From the NCBI RefSeq assembly GCF_020497125.1, contig NC_059079.1, positions 53,331,114 to 53,395,113 of the forward strand: a stretch of DNA of 64,000 bases, written 5' to 3'. This document shows positions 1-12,300 of the stretch, piece after piece. Below the pieces are notes generated by a model that did not search any database, had not been told where the DNA came from, and was given only the letters and a program-made list of their open reading frames with translations. Both the position numbers and the translations under genes were made by a program. This stretch comes from Mauremys mutica (Eukaryota; Chordata; Testudines; Geoemydidae). Each line of letters begins with the position of its first letter. Position 1 is the stretch's first letter.

Positions 1-172
1 AGTCAGCATCTTTCACATTTATTTTTAATTTTGTACTAATTTAATGAAATCCTCTTAAATGAGTTAAAAATAAAGGCCTGATTCTCCACACCATTTTAAT
101 GCCTGTGTAAAGAACAGAGCTGAGACTCAGGCCTAACTTTTTTACTATTCTACCAACACCTTCCATTTTTAC

Positions 173-360
173 CTGTAACATCCTTCCACCGGATAAAGAC
201 TTGTGTTGGTCATCTTCTGCTAGGAGCTGGCCATCTTTTTGCCAAGTTATGCTTGGAGCAGGGCTGCCAGTTGCCACACATTCCATCACTGTGGTCTTGT
301 TCACAAGCACAGTGACCTCTTCAGGCAGATCAACATCAGCTCCGTTAATGGATGGTGGCA
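173..360 (-). CDS. HMCN1: HMCN1 exon w29: N-terminal half of Ig domain W17
   Basis: Phase 1 start reads [16 protein letters not shown]; sequon N-K-T, cysteine in [27 protein letters not shown]; ends phase 0 after SGGRMLQ at a GTAAAA donor. The C-terminal half of this domain lies beyond the left edge. Confidence 0.94.
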
Positions 361-3300
361 CTACATAGCATGCAAAGCGGAACAAGGAGATTGCTACATA
401 ATACCATATAAGCAGTGATTTCTTTGTGAAATTGCCAGAGGGATAGAGCCACACATAGATCTTGAATTGGCAGGTTAAGGTAAAGATAACTTCATAGTTA
501 AATAGGGAGCAATAATAAAATCCCAAGGAAAAATACAGCACCAGATCCTCAGCTGGCATAAAGCAGCATAGCTCCAGGGACTGCAATGGAGCTACAGCTA
601 TTTACACCAGCCAGGGATCTGATTCAGAATGGAGAAGAGGGGAAAATTAATTTTCCTGCTGGGAAGTTGAGTTTTTAGAGCTATGACAAAGGAGGATTTC
701 CAAGGCATTCCCCTCATCCTATTAATAAATCACTGGTTCTAGCAGTTTTGGAGTTGGAAAAAAAACTGAGTACACTCAAAGCCAAGGCAAGAAGCACAAA
801 GATTTCCTAGAGTATGTCTCTGACTGGATCATACAAGACTTAGACTTTGAAGCCATCCAACCCAACTTATGGAACATTCCTACAGACTGTTAGGAGTAAC
901 TCCAATACAATTATATAGAAATTATCTAAAAATCTATAGCATTAACAGAGAACAATGCCAATGATATAGAATTCTATAGCAGGGATATATATTTTTATTA
1001 CCTTTTATATGATCTTACTGAGTTATTCTATATAATGTAATCATTCTCTTTTAATTTCAGCGGGACTTTTCCTTTAGGGTCTTTTGCCATAAAAAGTGAA
1101 TTTAGAATTTTTAAAAATAGAAAATAATGCAAGATTAGCTCACAGAGCACATGGACATCGTATTGAATGGAATCTTCTCCAGCTTCGTTTACAGCCACAC
1201 ATGTATATCTCCCAGCATCTTCTGCCTGGGTCCGTGGAATCTGTAACACTCTGCCTCCTGGAGGGAAAACACATTCAAAATTTAAATCTAAAATCAAGTG
1301 ATTTCCATCACTCAAACATACCACATTCCTCTGGAGACCTGAGTCAATGACATCATGCATGACTGGGGGCAAAGGGCTGGGTATGTAATTTTCTCCCCAT
1401 TGGTTTGTCTTGAATGATCACTTTCAGTTCTGGACTAACTAAAGCTTTTTGTTTCATAGTTGCTTTCTCTACATCCAGCTTGGTTTTAGTTGGAGGTTCA
1501 TAATAAAATGTTGGCAAAGAATTAATTCCATTGGAAGGAATCTACATTCTTTGGAGACATATCAGCAACAGAGTTGTTGATCAATCTAGAAGTGAAACTT
1601 TCCACAGTGAGCTAATAGAAAACTTTGTCATTGACTCCATTAGAGAAAGTATATCAAACTGAAGAATATTTGCTGTTTGGTAAACTATGCATGACTGGAA
1701 ATTTTCACTCTCAGTGCTCAGTTATATGTGGTTTTACTCTTTGATTTTCTTCTGTATTTAAAATATTATCCCTTAACAAATTGGTGCAATTCCCTCCCTG
1801 CTCAGAGAAGAGAACAAATGTTGGAAATAATACAGATCCAGATTGTGGCTGGCTTCTGAACAGACAAGCAGAGATGGGGATGGCACAAGGAGCCTTCCCA
1901 CCTATAAGCTGTACCGCCACCCTCTGAACAGAATCCAGATAAAACTGCACTGCTAAGTGCAGGAAATACTCCCTACAAGTGCTCCCTGGAGCATGAGCTT
2001 TTCCAAAGGGATGGGTAGCAGGAGGCCATGGGCCTGTCTGCAGGAGGCCATGGGCCATGGGCCTGTCTGCATGAGGCAGGGGAGCTGATTAGCTAGGCAA
2101 GGAAGTGCATTCTGAATCCTCTAAAGCAAAGTGTGCTCTGACGAGCTCTGGGACACTTTGTATCACTCAAACAAAATCCCTTCTGGAGCTTCTCTGGGAT
2201 GATGTATTTCTGCACAGCCCCTTACTCAACGCTGTATCTAGAGGGCACAATCAAGCCCACAGAATGTGAACAAATCACCTATTTGCAGAGTTCCACAGGG
2301 ACTGTTCCATTTTAGTGTTTCCATGGCTTTCACTGTCGATGGAGAAATGTTACTATTCCAAATGTGATTGTTTTGTTACAGTGAAACGCAGAAGGAAATG
2401 TAACAACAGTGGATTGTAGGTGTTGTTCAATGTCTCTGTTGCATATTCACCTACATCTGTCAATCAGCATGTAATAGCTGAATGTCCATATTCACGATCT
2501 GTTAAGGGATTATACTTTAAATAAAGAAGAAGAAAAATCAAAAGCATATATAAAGTCTGAGCACTGGGAGTGAAAATTTCCAGTCAAGAAAAAATGGATT
2601 GAGAAGGATGCACATCCAAAATTAATTATTAGTAAATTGAGTACTTTGAAGATGAAAATGCAATTGCCATATAAGTGCTAAGTATTATCATTATTTATTA
2701 AGCTCATCAGGTGATATGTTAAAATACCCACCTGGTAATATCAGTACTTTATCACTGGAGCTCAGAGGGTAGCCATCTTTATACCATGTGAGAACAGGAG
2801 GGGGCACAGCATTGGTCTCACAATACAGAGAAAGAGGATTGTTGACAATCACATCTTTGGTTTCTCCACCTCTGCCTGTATCTACTGTGTTACCAACTTC
2901 CCATGCTCTAGGAGGTTTTTGGAACCTAGGAGGAACTACATTCAGAGAGAAAAAAGAGGTTAGAGTTAGGATTTTATAGCAGAAATCCATATTTGGACAA
3001 TCTAGTAACAAAAAAATATTGGAGTTGTTAAATAGCATCTTTAAGCTACACGGCAAATAAGCATTCTAAATTAGATCCCATCACATCAGCCATGTACTCC
3101 ATGCATGAAAATCCCGAGGCCCAGCAGCAGTGTGAACGTGGTCATGCAAACAGTTTAACCACTACTGAGTAATGTCTGGGCACTTCCTGTAGGTTAATGA
3201 TTGACTAAATAGGAAGAACTGATTAAAAAAAAAAAGCCAGGAGAGGACATTACTCCAAGTTAACTCAAAGCTGTTTGGGACAAGTATTGTGTTTATCCAA

Positions 3301-6300
3301 GATTTTCATAAGTGACTAGTGATTCTGGATGTCCAACCTGAGACATCTTAAAGGCACCTGATTTTTTAAGAAAAATACTTTTTAGAAGTGCCTTATTGTT
3401 TTACCCATCATCACTGCTCTTACAGCTAGTGTGAGCAAATTAATAGGTTTTCTTTTTCCTGCAACCTTTGTTCAGGCAAAACTTCCTGTGAAATAAAATT
3501 TGGTGAACTATTACACAAGAAATCAACCTAACCGCCAGAGCATAGGCTGGCACACAGGCATGGGTATGAGGAGACCTCATATCTAGATGTAGCTCTGCCA
3601 ACCACTAGCTGTGTGGCCTTGGGTAAGTCACTTAACTATCAGTGCTCATCTTCCCCCTCTGTAAATGGAAATATTTGACACTTTCCTTTCTTTGTACATA
3701 GATTTTAGATTTATAGATGAAAAGTGCCAAGTATGTTTTCTCTCTCTTATGCTAAGCAAGTTTTTGAAGCTATCTTTTTTATGTATGCATACAGTGCCTA
3801 GCACAATGGGGGTGCAGATTGGGGCCATTAGTGCTACTGGGTGCTGTAGGGAGAAACTTAATATTGATGCAAAAATGACATTAATAAAATGATTATAAAT
3901 GTTTTAGATTGTTACAAACTTGTTTGCACCTTTACTGAATAGAAAATGTAACTACAAGAATGTCATAGCCAGGCTGCTTGGGAATATAACAATACATATG
4001 TTTAGCTGGTTATGTTACAAAGCATTTAATCTAATCAAAGAAATACCAGAAGGTATCCACGCCTGTCTCCCAAGGACAAGCAAACCTCAAGAAGAGAAAC
4101 GACTTAAAACATTCATTCTAATAAGGAATGTGGAGTGTGTTATCAGAGTCATAAATCTAGGTTGTAAAGTAACCATACCAATACCAATGCCTTTTCTTTT
4201 CAAAGGAAAAACTTTGCTTGTATTTTTGAAACCCCAGGAAAAAACATGTGTAGTTGGAAATGTCTTACACTTTAGTTTATTTCTTAAATGTTGAAATGAC
4301 AAATACCTTTGTGAAAGCCATGCTTGCAAATAAATTAGCTAAATGCAAAGCTCCAAATATCTCCTAAAGTCATTGCTATTTAAATAATAAAATGCTTTAT
4401 GTACAACCTGGAATCTAATGACCTTGCTAAACTGACTACTACTACTACAGAGAAGCCACTTAAGTATAGAATATTTACATTAATGGGGAATTAAATAATT
4501 ACTGGCAATGCACAAGCAAATCCTCATTGAACTCAGGAAGACAAAAACATTATAGTTACAAAAATCTTCAGTGTAGAAACAACTACTTAAGCTAAAGACT
4601 TTCTAAGACTAATTGAAATTTAAAAGACTGTTTTGAGAACTGAAAAGCTTGATATAAAGAACAAGAGCATTGGTGGACTTGTTGAAAACAGAATTTCTTT
4701 TCTGTCAAACTCTAATAAAAATGAAAGAATATTTAAGAGAATAGACTGAATAAAAGGAAAGAGTTGATGTCTGAAGCTGTCAGGCTACAAGAAGAACAAA
4801 GGCAATTAAAGAAATATTACATAAAGAAATGTTACGGTCCTGGGGCTGGTTTTGTTCAACATCTTATTTAATGATCTGGATGCTGGGATGGATTGCACCC
4901 TCAGCAAGTTCACGGACAACACCAAGCTGAGGGGAGAGGTAGATATGCTGGAGGGTAGGGATACGGTCCAGAGTGACCTAGACAAACTGGAGATTGGGGC
5001 AAAAGAAATCTGATGAGGTTCAACAAGGACAAGTGCAGAGTCCTGCACTTAGGACGGAAGAATCCCATGCACCGCTACAGGCTGGAGACTGACAAGCTAA
5101 GCAGCAGTTCTGCAGAAAAGGACCTGGGGATTACAGTGGATGAGAAGCTGGATATATGAGTCAGCAGTGTACCCTTGTTGCCAAGAAGACTAACGGCATA
5201 TTGGGCTGCATTGTAGGAGCATTGCCAGCAGATCGAGGGAAGTGATTATTCCCCTCTATTCGGCACTGGTGAGACCACATCTGGAGTATTGCGTCCAGTT
5301 TTGGGGCCCCCATTACAGAAGGGATGTGGACAGATTGGAGAGAGTCCAGAGGAGGGAAACAAAAGTGATCAGGGGGCAGGGGGACATGACTTACGACGAG
5401 AGGGTGAGAGAACTGGGCTTGTTTAGTCTGCAGAAGAGAAGAGTGAGGGGGGATTTGATAGCAGCCTTCAACTACCTTAAGGGAGGTTCCAAAAAGGATG
5501 GAGCTTGGCTGTTCTCAGTGGTGGCAAAACAAGGAGTAATGGTCTCAAGTTGCAGTGGGGGAGGTCTAGGTTGGATATTAGGAAACACTGTTTCACTAGG
5601 AGGGCAGTGAAGCACTGGAATGGGTTACCTAGAGAGGTGGTGGAATCTCCATCCTTAGAGGTTTTTGACAAAGCCCTGGCTGGGATGATTTAGTTGGTGC
5701 TGGTCCTGCTTTGAGCAGGGGGTTGGACTAGATGACCTCCTGAGGTCTCTTCCAACCCTAATCTTCTATAATTCTATGATATTCATAAGGTGAAGAGGCT
5801 TCCCAGGGCTACCTATGAACTCATGGAGCCAATGAAAGAACCCACTTGAATCTAAACAAGCCTGAAAGAGGTGTGTTTTCCTCTAATTTCGTGAATAGGA
5901 AGGAGAAGGATATAAGAAATTCTGAAGTGAGCACCACATGCACACACACCCCTGCTAAGAGAGCAGGACTCCATAACTAATCCTGTCTCTCTCAACAAGC
6001 CAACTTCCCAGACAGACAGGGAAAGTAGAGAAGACTGAAAAAGAAACCAACTCAAGGAAAACCTGCCCAAACTTCAACATAGATTGGTGAGAGAAAGTTA
6101 ACTAAGATACTGGCAAGGAATTATATTTAAAACTCTTATAATGAGTTCACTGGAATATTGAAATGTTGTAGAACTTAAAAGACTAATAGTTTCTCCTGTT
6201 AATCATCAAATGGTTAAACCATATATTCCAGGAAAGGAGACAGAGACTAAACATTTAATAGTGGGATTTAAGATCCTTGATATTTATAATTGGTCTGTAT

Positions 6301-9300
6301 TAAGACAGCTCTTTACATAACTTCTTCTAAGTACTAGTTTAAATATTTAGTAAAGATTTAGTTTAGATCACTTACTTTCCCCAATGATTTATGTATGGCA
6401 AATTAACTTGTTTAAGGGCAACTGAAGCCTGTCTAGTTATTACTAACCTAAACTTTATATAAGTATTTAATAAGGGGACTAGATTAAATGACCTTTGCAG
6501 TTCCTTTTAACTCTACGATTCTATGATACCTAAACTGAATACACAATAATTCTTTAAAACAATATACTGTACTCTGGTCTTAATTTACCAAGGCTTTGGC
6601 TACACTTGCACTTCAAAGCGCTGTCGCGGCAGCGCTGCCGCGGCAGCGCTTTGAAGCGCTAAGTGTAGTCAAAGCGCCAGCGCTGGGAGAGAGCTCTCCC
6701 AGCGCTGTCCGTACTCCACCTCCTTGTGGGGAATAACGTACAGTGCTGGGAGCCGCGCTCCCAGCGCTGGGGCTTTGACCACACTGGCGCTTTGCAGCGC
6801 CACAATTTGCAGCGCTGGAGAGGGTGTGTTTTCACACCCTGCTGCAGCGCTGCAAATTTGCAAGTGTAGCCAAGGCCCAAGAGAAAAGTGACCCATCAAA
6901 GGTGGGTTCATTCACAAGGGTATAATCTATTCTCCACAGGGTTAAAAGCTCTCCACAGAAAGGCATAAAGAAGAGATTGTAATTGAAGTAACTAGTTTAT
7001 CACTTGTACTCTGTCATGTGTTGTTTTGTTTAATGATTTCTTTTTCTTTAATAATACAATAACCATGGTTAATAATTGTGATTAATTTGCTTGGCCTTGA
7101 TCAAGTGTCCCCTAAGGCGGGGTTCTCAACCTTTTTCTTTCTGAGACCCTCCACCCCTCAACATGCTATAAAAATTCCATGGCTCACCTGTGTCACAGCT
7201 ACTGTTTTTCTGCATATCCAGTAGATTAAAAACCCGGTGTTAGTGGGTAGCAGTCAGGGCAATTGCCCAGTAACCCCATGCCCCAGGGGCCCCTGTGAAG
7301 CTAAGTTGCTCAGATTTCAGCTTCAAGCCCTGTGTGATGGGGCTCAGGCTTTGGCTTTCTGCCTTGGGCCCTGGTGAGTCTAGCACCGGCCCTTCTCTGG
7401 TTTATTTTAGTGGACCCCCTGAAACTTGCTCACAGCCCCCACGGGGCCCCAGACCCCGGTTGAGAACCGCTGCCTTAATGTATGTAAAAGAATCTGCATC
7501 TCTAAACAGTGGGAGCCACACCCCTGAGTTGATAGAAACAAGCAGCAGATCTGGCCTACCATTTCTCATTTCTCTGGACTAAGTATTTTTTGTAATTTTT
7601 TAAATAAAATTAGTTGGCATCCAACAATTGAAAACTACCCCCTTCCACTCCACAATAAAATATAATGCATTAAAAAGTTAATAAGCATATACATTTTCAA
7701 AACACTCTGTAGATGACATGGTTGATCTTCCTTTCACTTACATCAGTGTAATTCTGTTGGCTTCAGATTTACACCAGTGTAAGTTAGAGAAGAAATATAA
7801 ATTTAATAAACAGCTCATACTTAAAATATTTTATCTTACTAAATACCTAAAAAATTAGAGCAAGCAGGTCAAATTATCCTTGGTCTAGACTGATCCAATG
7901 TGGGGGTAGGGGGAAGAAGAGTATAAACAATTTCAGTGCTCCAAAATAAATATTATAAGAAAATGACTCACATTGACAGAATAGGAGAATTTTATTAGTA
8001 TTTGACCTTTGTTTCCCTCTTTACCTTGTATGTTCACATCAAATTCTATTTCATCCTCTCCAGCAACATTGGATGCCAAACATGTGTAACGGCCAGTGTC
8101 TGATACCTGAGCTTCCTTTATCTGCAGAGTCCGGCCACTGGCTTGGATGGTAACATGAGCATCTGGTTTAATAGGCTGTGATTTAATTTAAACAAAGTAT
8201 TAAATAAAATAAATACTTGAAGAATTAAGAATCATGAAAGTAATCTGATGGTACAGCTCTTTTGCTCTAACATACCAGTCAAATTACTTACTCCTACCTT
8301 GACATGACTACTTGACAAGCATTTGAAAGCAAGTTGGGAATAAGAAAACATGTTCTTTTAAACTCATCTCTTTCTTTTTTGATCGCATTGGCTTTGCCAA
8401 GAGTAACAGAAAAACATATCTATTATTATTGTTCCCAATAACATTAGGAATCACACTCCAGACAGTAGGCCTGATCCTGTGAGATGCTAAGCATCTCCTG
8501 GATGTGCTCAGCCTATTCATGTGCCTATGGCCTAGAATATAGCAAAAAGTCACATTACCATGATACTAAGCTTCCAACCTAATGAAATATATGTGATAAA
8601 TGTAAGTGAACAAACTTAATGGGAAAGGAGCCCTTTATGGTAATAAAAAGTTATTAACAAAGAAAAAAAACCTACTCTTTCCAAGCAGATGACTTAGATT
8701 ATTTTATTTTAAAATGCAGTTAATCTGAAGAATGACTCTATAATGTTGTGGTGCCCCCAATTCATTCCCTTTCAATGACTTTTGTACTCAGGGTCCATTG
8801 TTTTCCCAAAATCTGCACATGGAGGATGCCTTTTGGAAGATCAGCTGCTTCTGGGGCATTGTCACCTCTTCCCAGAACCCAGTGGAGGGTTCTCTGCAAG
8901 TTCTAGAGAACCAGAGTGAGTAGGGGCAAGGCCAGGATGGCAAAAGGAGGACTGAGGGTGGGACCAAGATGTTACGCCTCTTTCCAGCACAAGCCTTGTG
9001 GGGAATCTGCGCAAGAGGTAGTACAGCCTGGGGGTGTATTACCTTCTGTGCAATGACCACTCAATACTAAGGAACAAGCAGTCTCAGGCAGATGAAGTCT
9101 GGCAGCACTGTCCCACCTGCACTGCAAGTGAACCAGAGGGAGAAGTAGGAGCTCTAGTGCCAGTGGGCAGAGGCATCTGGCCTATTACAGATTCCCTGAG
9201 ATCCATAAAATTGTGGGGTGGTACCACTGTCCATAATATTGGGGATGGGGGAAGGAAGAAGAAAGCAGGGAGGCACTGATTTCAGTGGTGCAGGATCAGG

Positions 9301-12300
9301 AGCCATGTGTGCACCTATGGTGCTATAAAAATGTTGATTAAAAATGATGACAAATGTTCAACTGCTTCTGTAAGAAAACCACCCATTAAAAGGAATTAAA
9401 TTTGTGACTGACCTGTCCATCCTTATACCAGCTGATGGCAGCAGCAGGAATCGCATGAACTTCACACTCCAGAGTAAGGCTGTTGTTTACTTTGATCTTC
9501 ACTTCTTTAGGAGAGAGGCCCATCCCTGAGATATCTCCTTTGTTAATGACAGGTGGAACTGCACAAAAACAAACATCCCAAGGAAGTGAAAGAGATTTCC
9601 CTGACTGAATTAACATGTTATACATCATTTAAAGTGAACCAGACATAGGGAAACCAAGTATAATAACCTTAGAGTAAAAAAATACATTCCTCTGTGATCC
9701 TGTTCTCTGAGCACCACAGCTGGGTTATTACAAAACAGGAGTGCTTAACTTATTGGTGAAAGTGCACCAGACTACATCCTTGACTGTCCCACTCTACCAT
9801 GTACCTGGCTTTCATGCTTACCTACTATTTAATCAAAAATAATAAAAATTAAAGCCAGTATTTTCAAAAACTTGCCAAAAGTTAGGCTTTTGAATCCTTA
9901 ATGAGTAGAGCTGGTCAAAACTCAGAATATCCTTCCCATGGGAAATTCTGACATTTTGTCAAGTATCAGAGGGGTAGCCGTGTTAGTCTGGATCTGTAAA
10001 AGCAGCAAAAAGTCCTGTGGCACATTATAGACTAACAGACGTATTGGAGCATGAGCTTTCGTGAGTGAATACCCACTTCGTCGGATGCATGTAGTGGAAA
10101 TTTCCAGAGGCAGGTATAAATATGCAAGCAAGAATCAGGCTAGAGATAACAAGGTTAGTTCAATCAGGGAGGATGAGGCCCTTTTCTAGCAGTTGAGGTG
10201 TGAAAACCAAGGGAGGAGAAACTGCTTTTGTAGTTGGCTAGCCATTCACAGTCTTTGTTTAATCCTGAGGTGATGGTGTCAAATTTGCAAATGAACTGAA
10301 GTTCAGTAATGTTCACACCTCAACTTCTAGAAGAGGGCCTCAACCTTCCTGATCGAACTAACCTCGTTATCTCTTGTGCACCATCTCTACATTTTTCCCT
10401 GGGCTTGCAAAGCCTACAGTAACCTCAACTGAATGCTTGTAAATGGTGTCCTACAAATCTTCCTGATATCTTTCAAGATGGTGAGCATGATTTGTATTAA
10501 TGCAAGTGTTAGCTGGATAGAATGAGTACCTGCTGGTTCAGAAACCCTAGTGAGCAGCAGAATGGGTAAAACTGTAAAGAAAAAATGGAGGAATGAGAAA
10601 TTAATATATTCCATTGTTATAACAAACTTACTGTAGATTTTCACTTCATAGTGTTTCAGTGTTTCCCCAGCTTCATTTGTGGCTATGCAGGTGTATCTAC
10701 CAGCACTGTCCTCCTGTGCATTTAGAATCTGCAGGGTTCGCCCTCCTGCAGAAAGATTATATTATTCACTAGCATTAGCACCATACTCCTGATCCTCATT
10801 ATTAATGTTTTCTGCAGTCATACTTTCAACCCTAATAGCTAAATTCTTCTCTTGGATGTGCATGCACAATTCACATTGAACTCAGAAGGAATTGCACATG
10901 TATAATTTAGGTCAGGATGTGACACTATGTAATAATGGATGTACAGTAGCTGAATTGGGTATAGGCTCACTCTCTCCTTGACTAGGTATGTGTCATAGTT
11001 CCTATGAAAAGTATTAAAGCAGTTCTGAACATGAATTGATTTATGGTCCTGTGCTTTGTCTGTGCTTCACCTTCTCTTTTCTGTGAACAAGTAAAAATGC
11101 ACTAATTCTATATATAGGGCTGGATCTGAGGCACTGTACTGTAGTTTAGTTTCAGCACTGTACTTCAGGTGAAAAGATGCTCAGTGTGGAGAATAGAGAA
11201 AAGATAACACACTTATGTGAAACATTGTGAATATTAGTGAATCAACAGGATTTGAGACTCCAGATATGCAATTAAATCAATTTGCCTGTACACTTCAGCA
11301 TGCATCAGTTTCCTTCTCACAAATTCATACTCACTACATTCTCAGAGCACAACCCCAATTTAAACGGGCTAAAACTCCCTTCAGCCTGCATTCTTAGGAA
11401 CTGCCCCCCAGTGAAGTCATTTAATTCCCACATACTAGTAATGCTCACATTTCCTCCCACAGGTACAAAATTACCAGTAGCGAAGTGTAACAAAAGTGTA
11501 ACATTCATTTTAATTATTACCTACAATCTTAACAGAAAAACTTTTCCTTATTTCATATATCCACAAAGGTCCAGACAAGAGAGAATCCAACAAAAGGGCA
11601 ATTACTTTTTAACTTTCTTGATGGCAAGCTACTAACGAGCTATAAAAAATGCTACAGTAGAACCTCAGTTACGAATACCTTGAGAATAGAGGTTGTGTGT
11701 AACGCTGAAATGTTCATAACTCTGAACAAAATGTTATGGGTCTTTTAAAAGTTTACAACTGAACATTGACTTAATACGGCTTTTAAACTTTACTATGCAG
11801 AAGAAAAATGCTGCTCTCTATTTTTTTAGTACTTTACATTTAACACAGTACGGTATTGTATTTGCTTGCTCTTTTTTTGGGGGGGGTGGGGGGATGGGGT
11901 CTCTGCTGCTGCAATTTCAAGGGCCCCTTCCATAAAACAAAGTTGCAATACTATAGAATACTATATTATCGTGGGGGCCCCTGTGGGGCCCAGGGCAAAT
12001 TGCCCCACTTGCCACCTCCTCCCTCCAAGGCAGCCCTGGGAAAAATAAACATTTAAAAACCTTCCGCATCTTGGCACAACCCAGTTTTGAGAGAACTTCT
12101 TTTCAAGTCACCTTTACAAGGTGTCACTAGTTCTCAGCATCAGCTAGTGCTAAAAGGCACTAAAGCTCATTAAAAGGGTTGGACAAATATTTTCCATCAA
12201 AACTTTTTTTGGATCGAAAACTAGGGGTTTTTAAAAAGCAGAAAAAAATCACAGACAATGTCTGCTTTCCTTCAAAATTTGTTGTGGTTTTTTTAATTGA

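Noticed and set aside
1028..1372. Longer version of exon w28 as in the open frame
   Set aside because: Clear AG at 1258-1259 and GT donor at 1142-1143 limit the exon, and only those limits keep the frame with its neighbours.
8025..8137. Shorter exon w26 starting at an inner AG
   Set aside because: It would start in the wrong phase for w25, which ends phase 0; the acceptor at 8176 restores frame and domain length.
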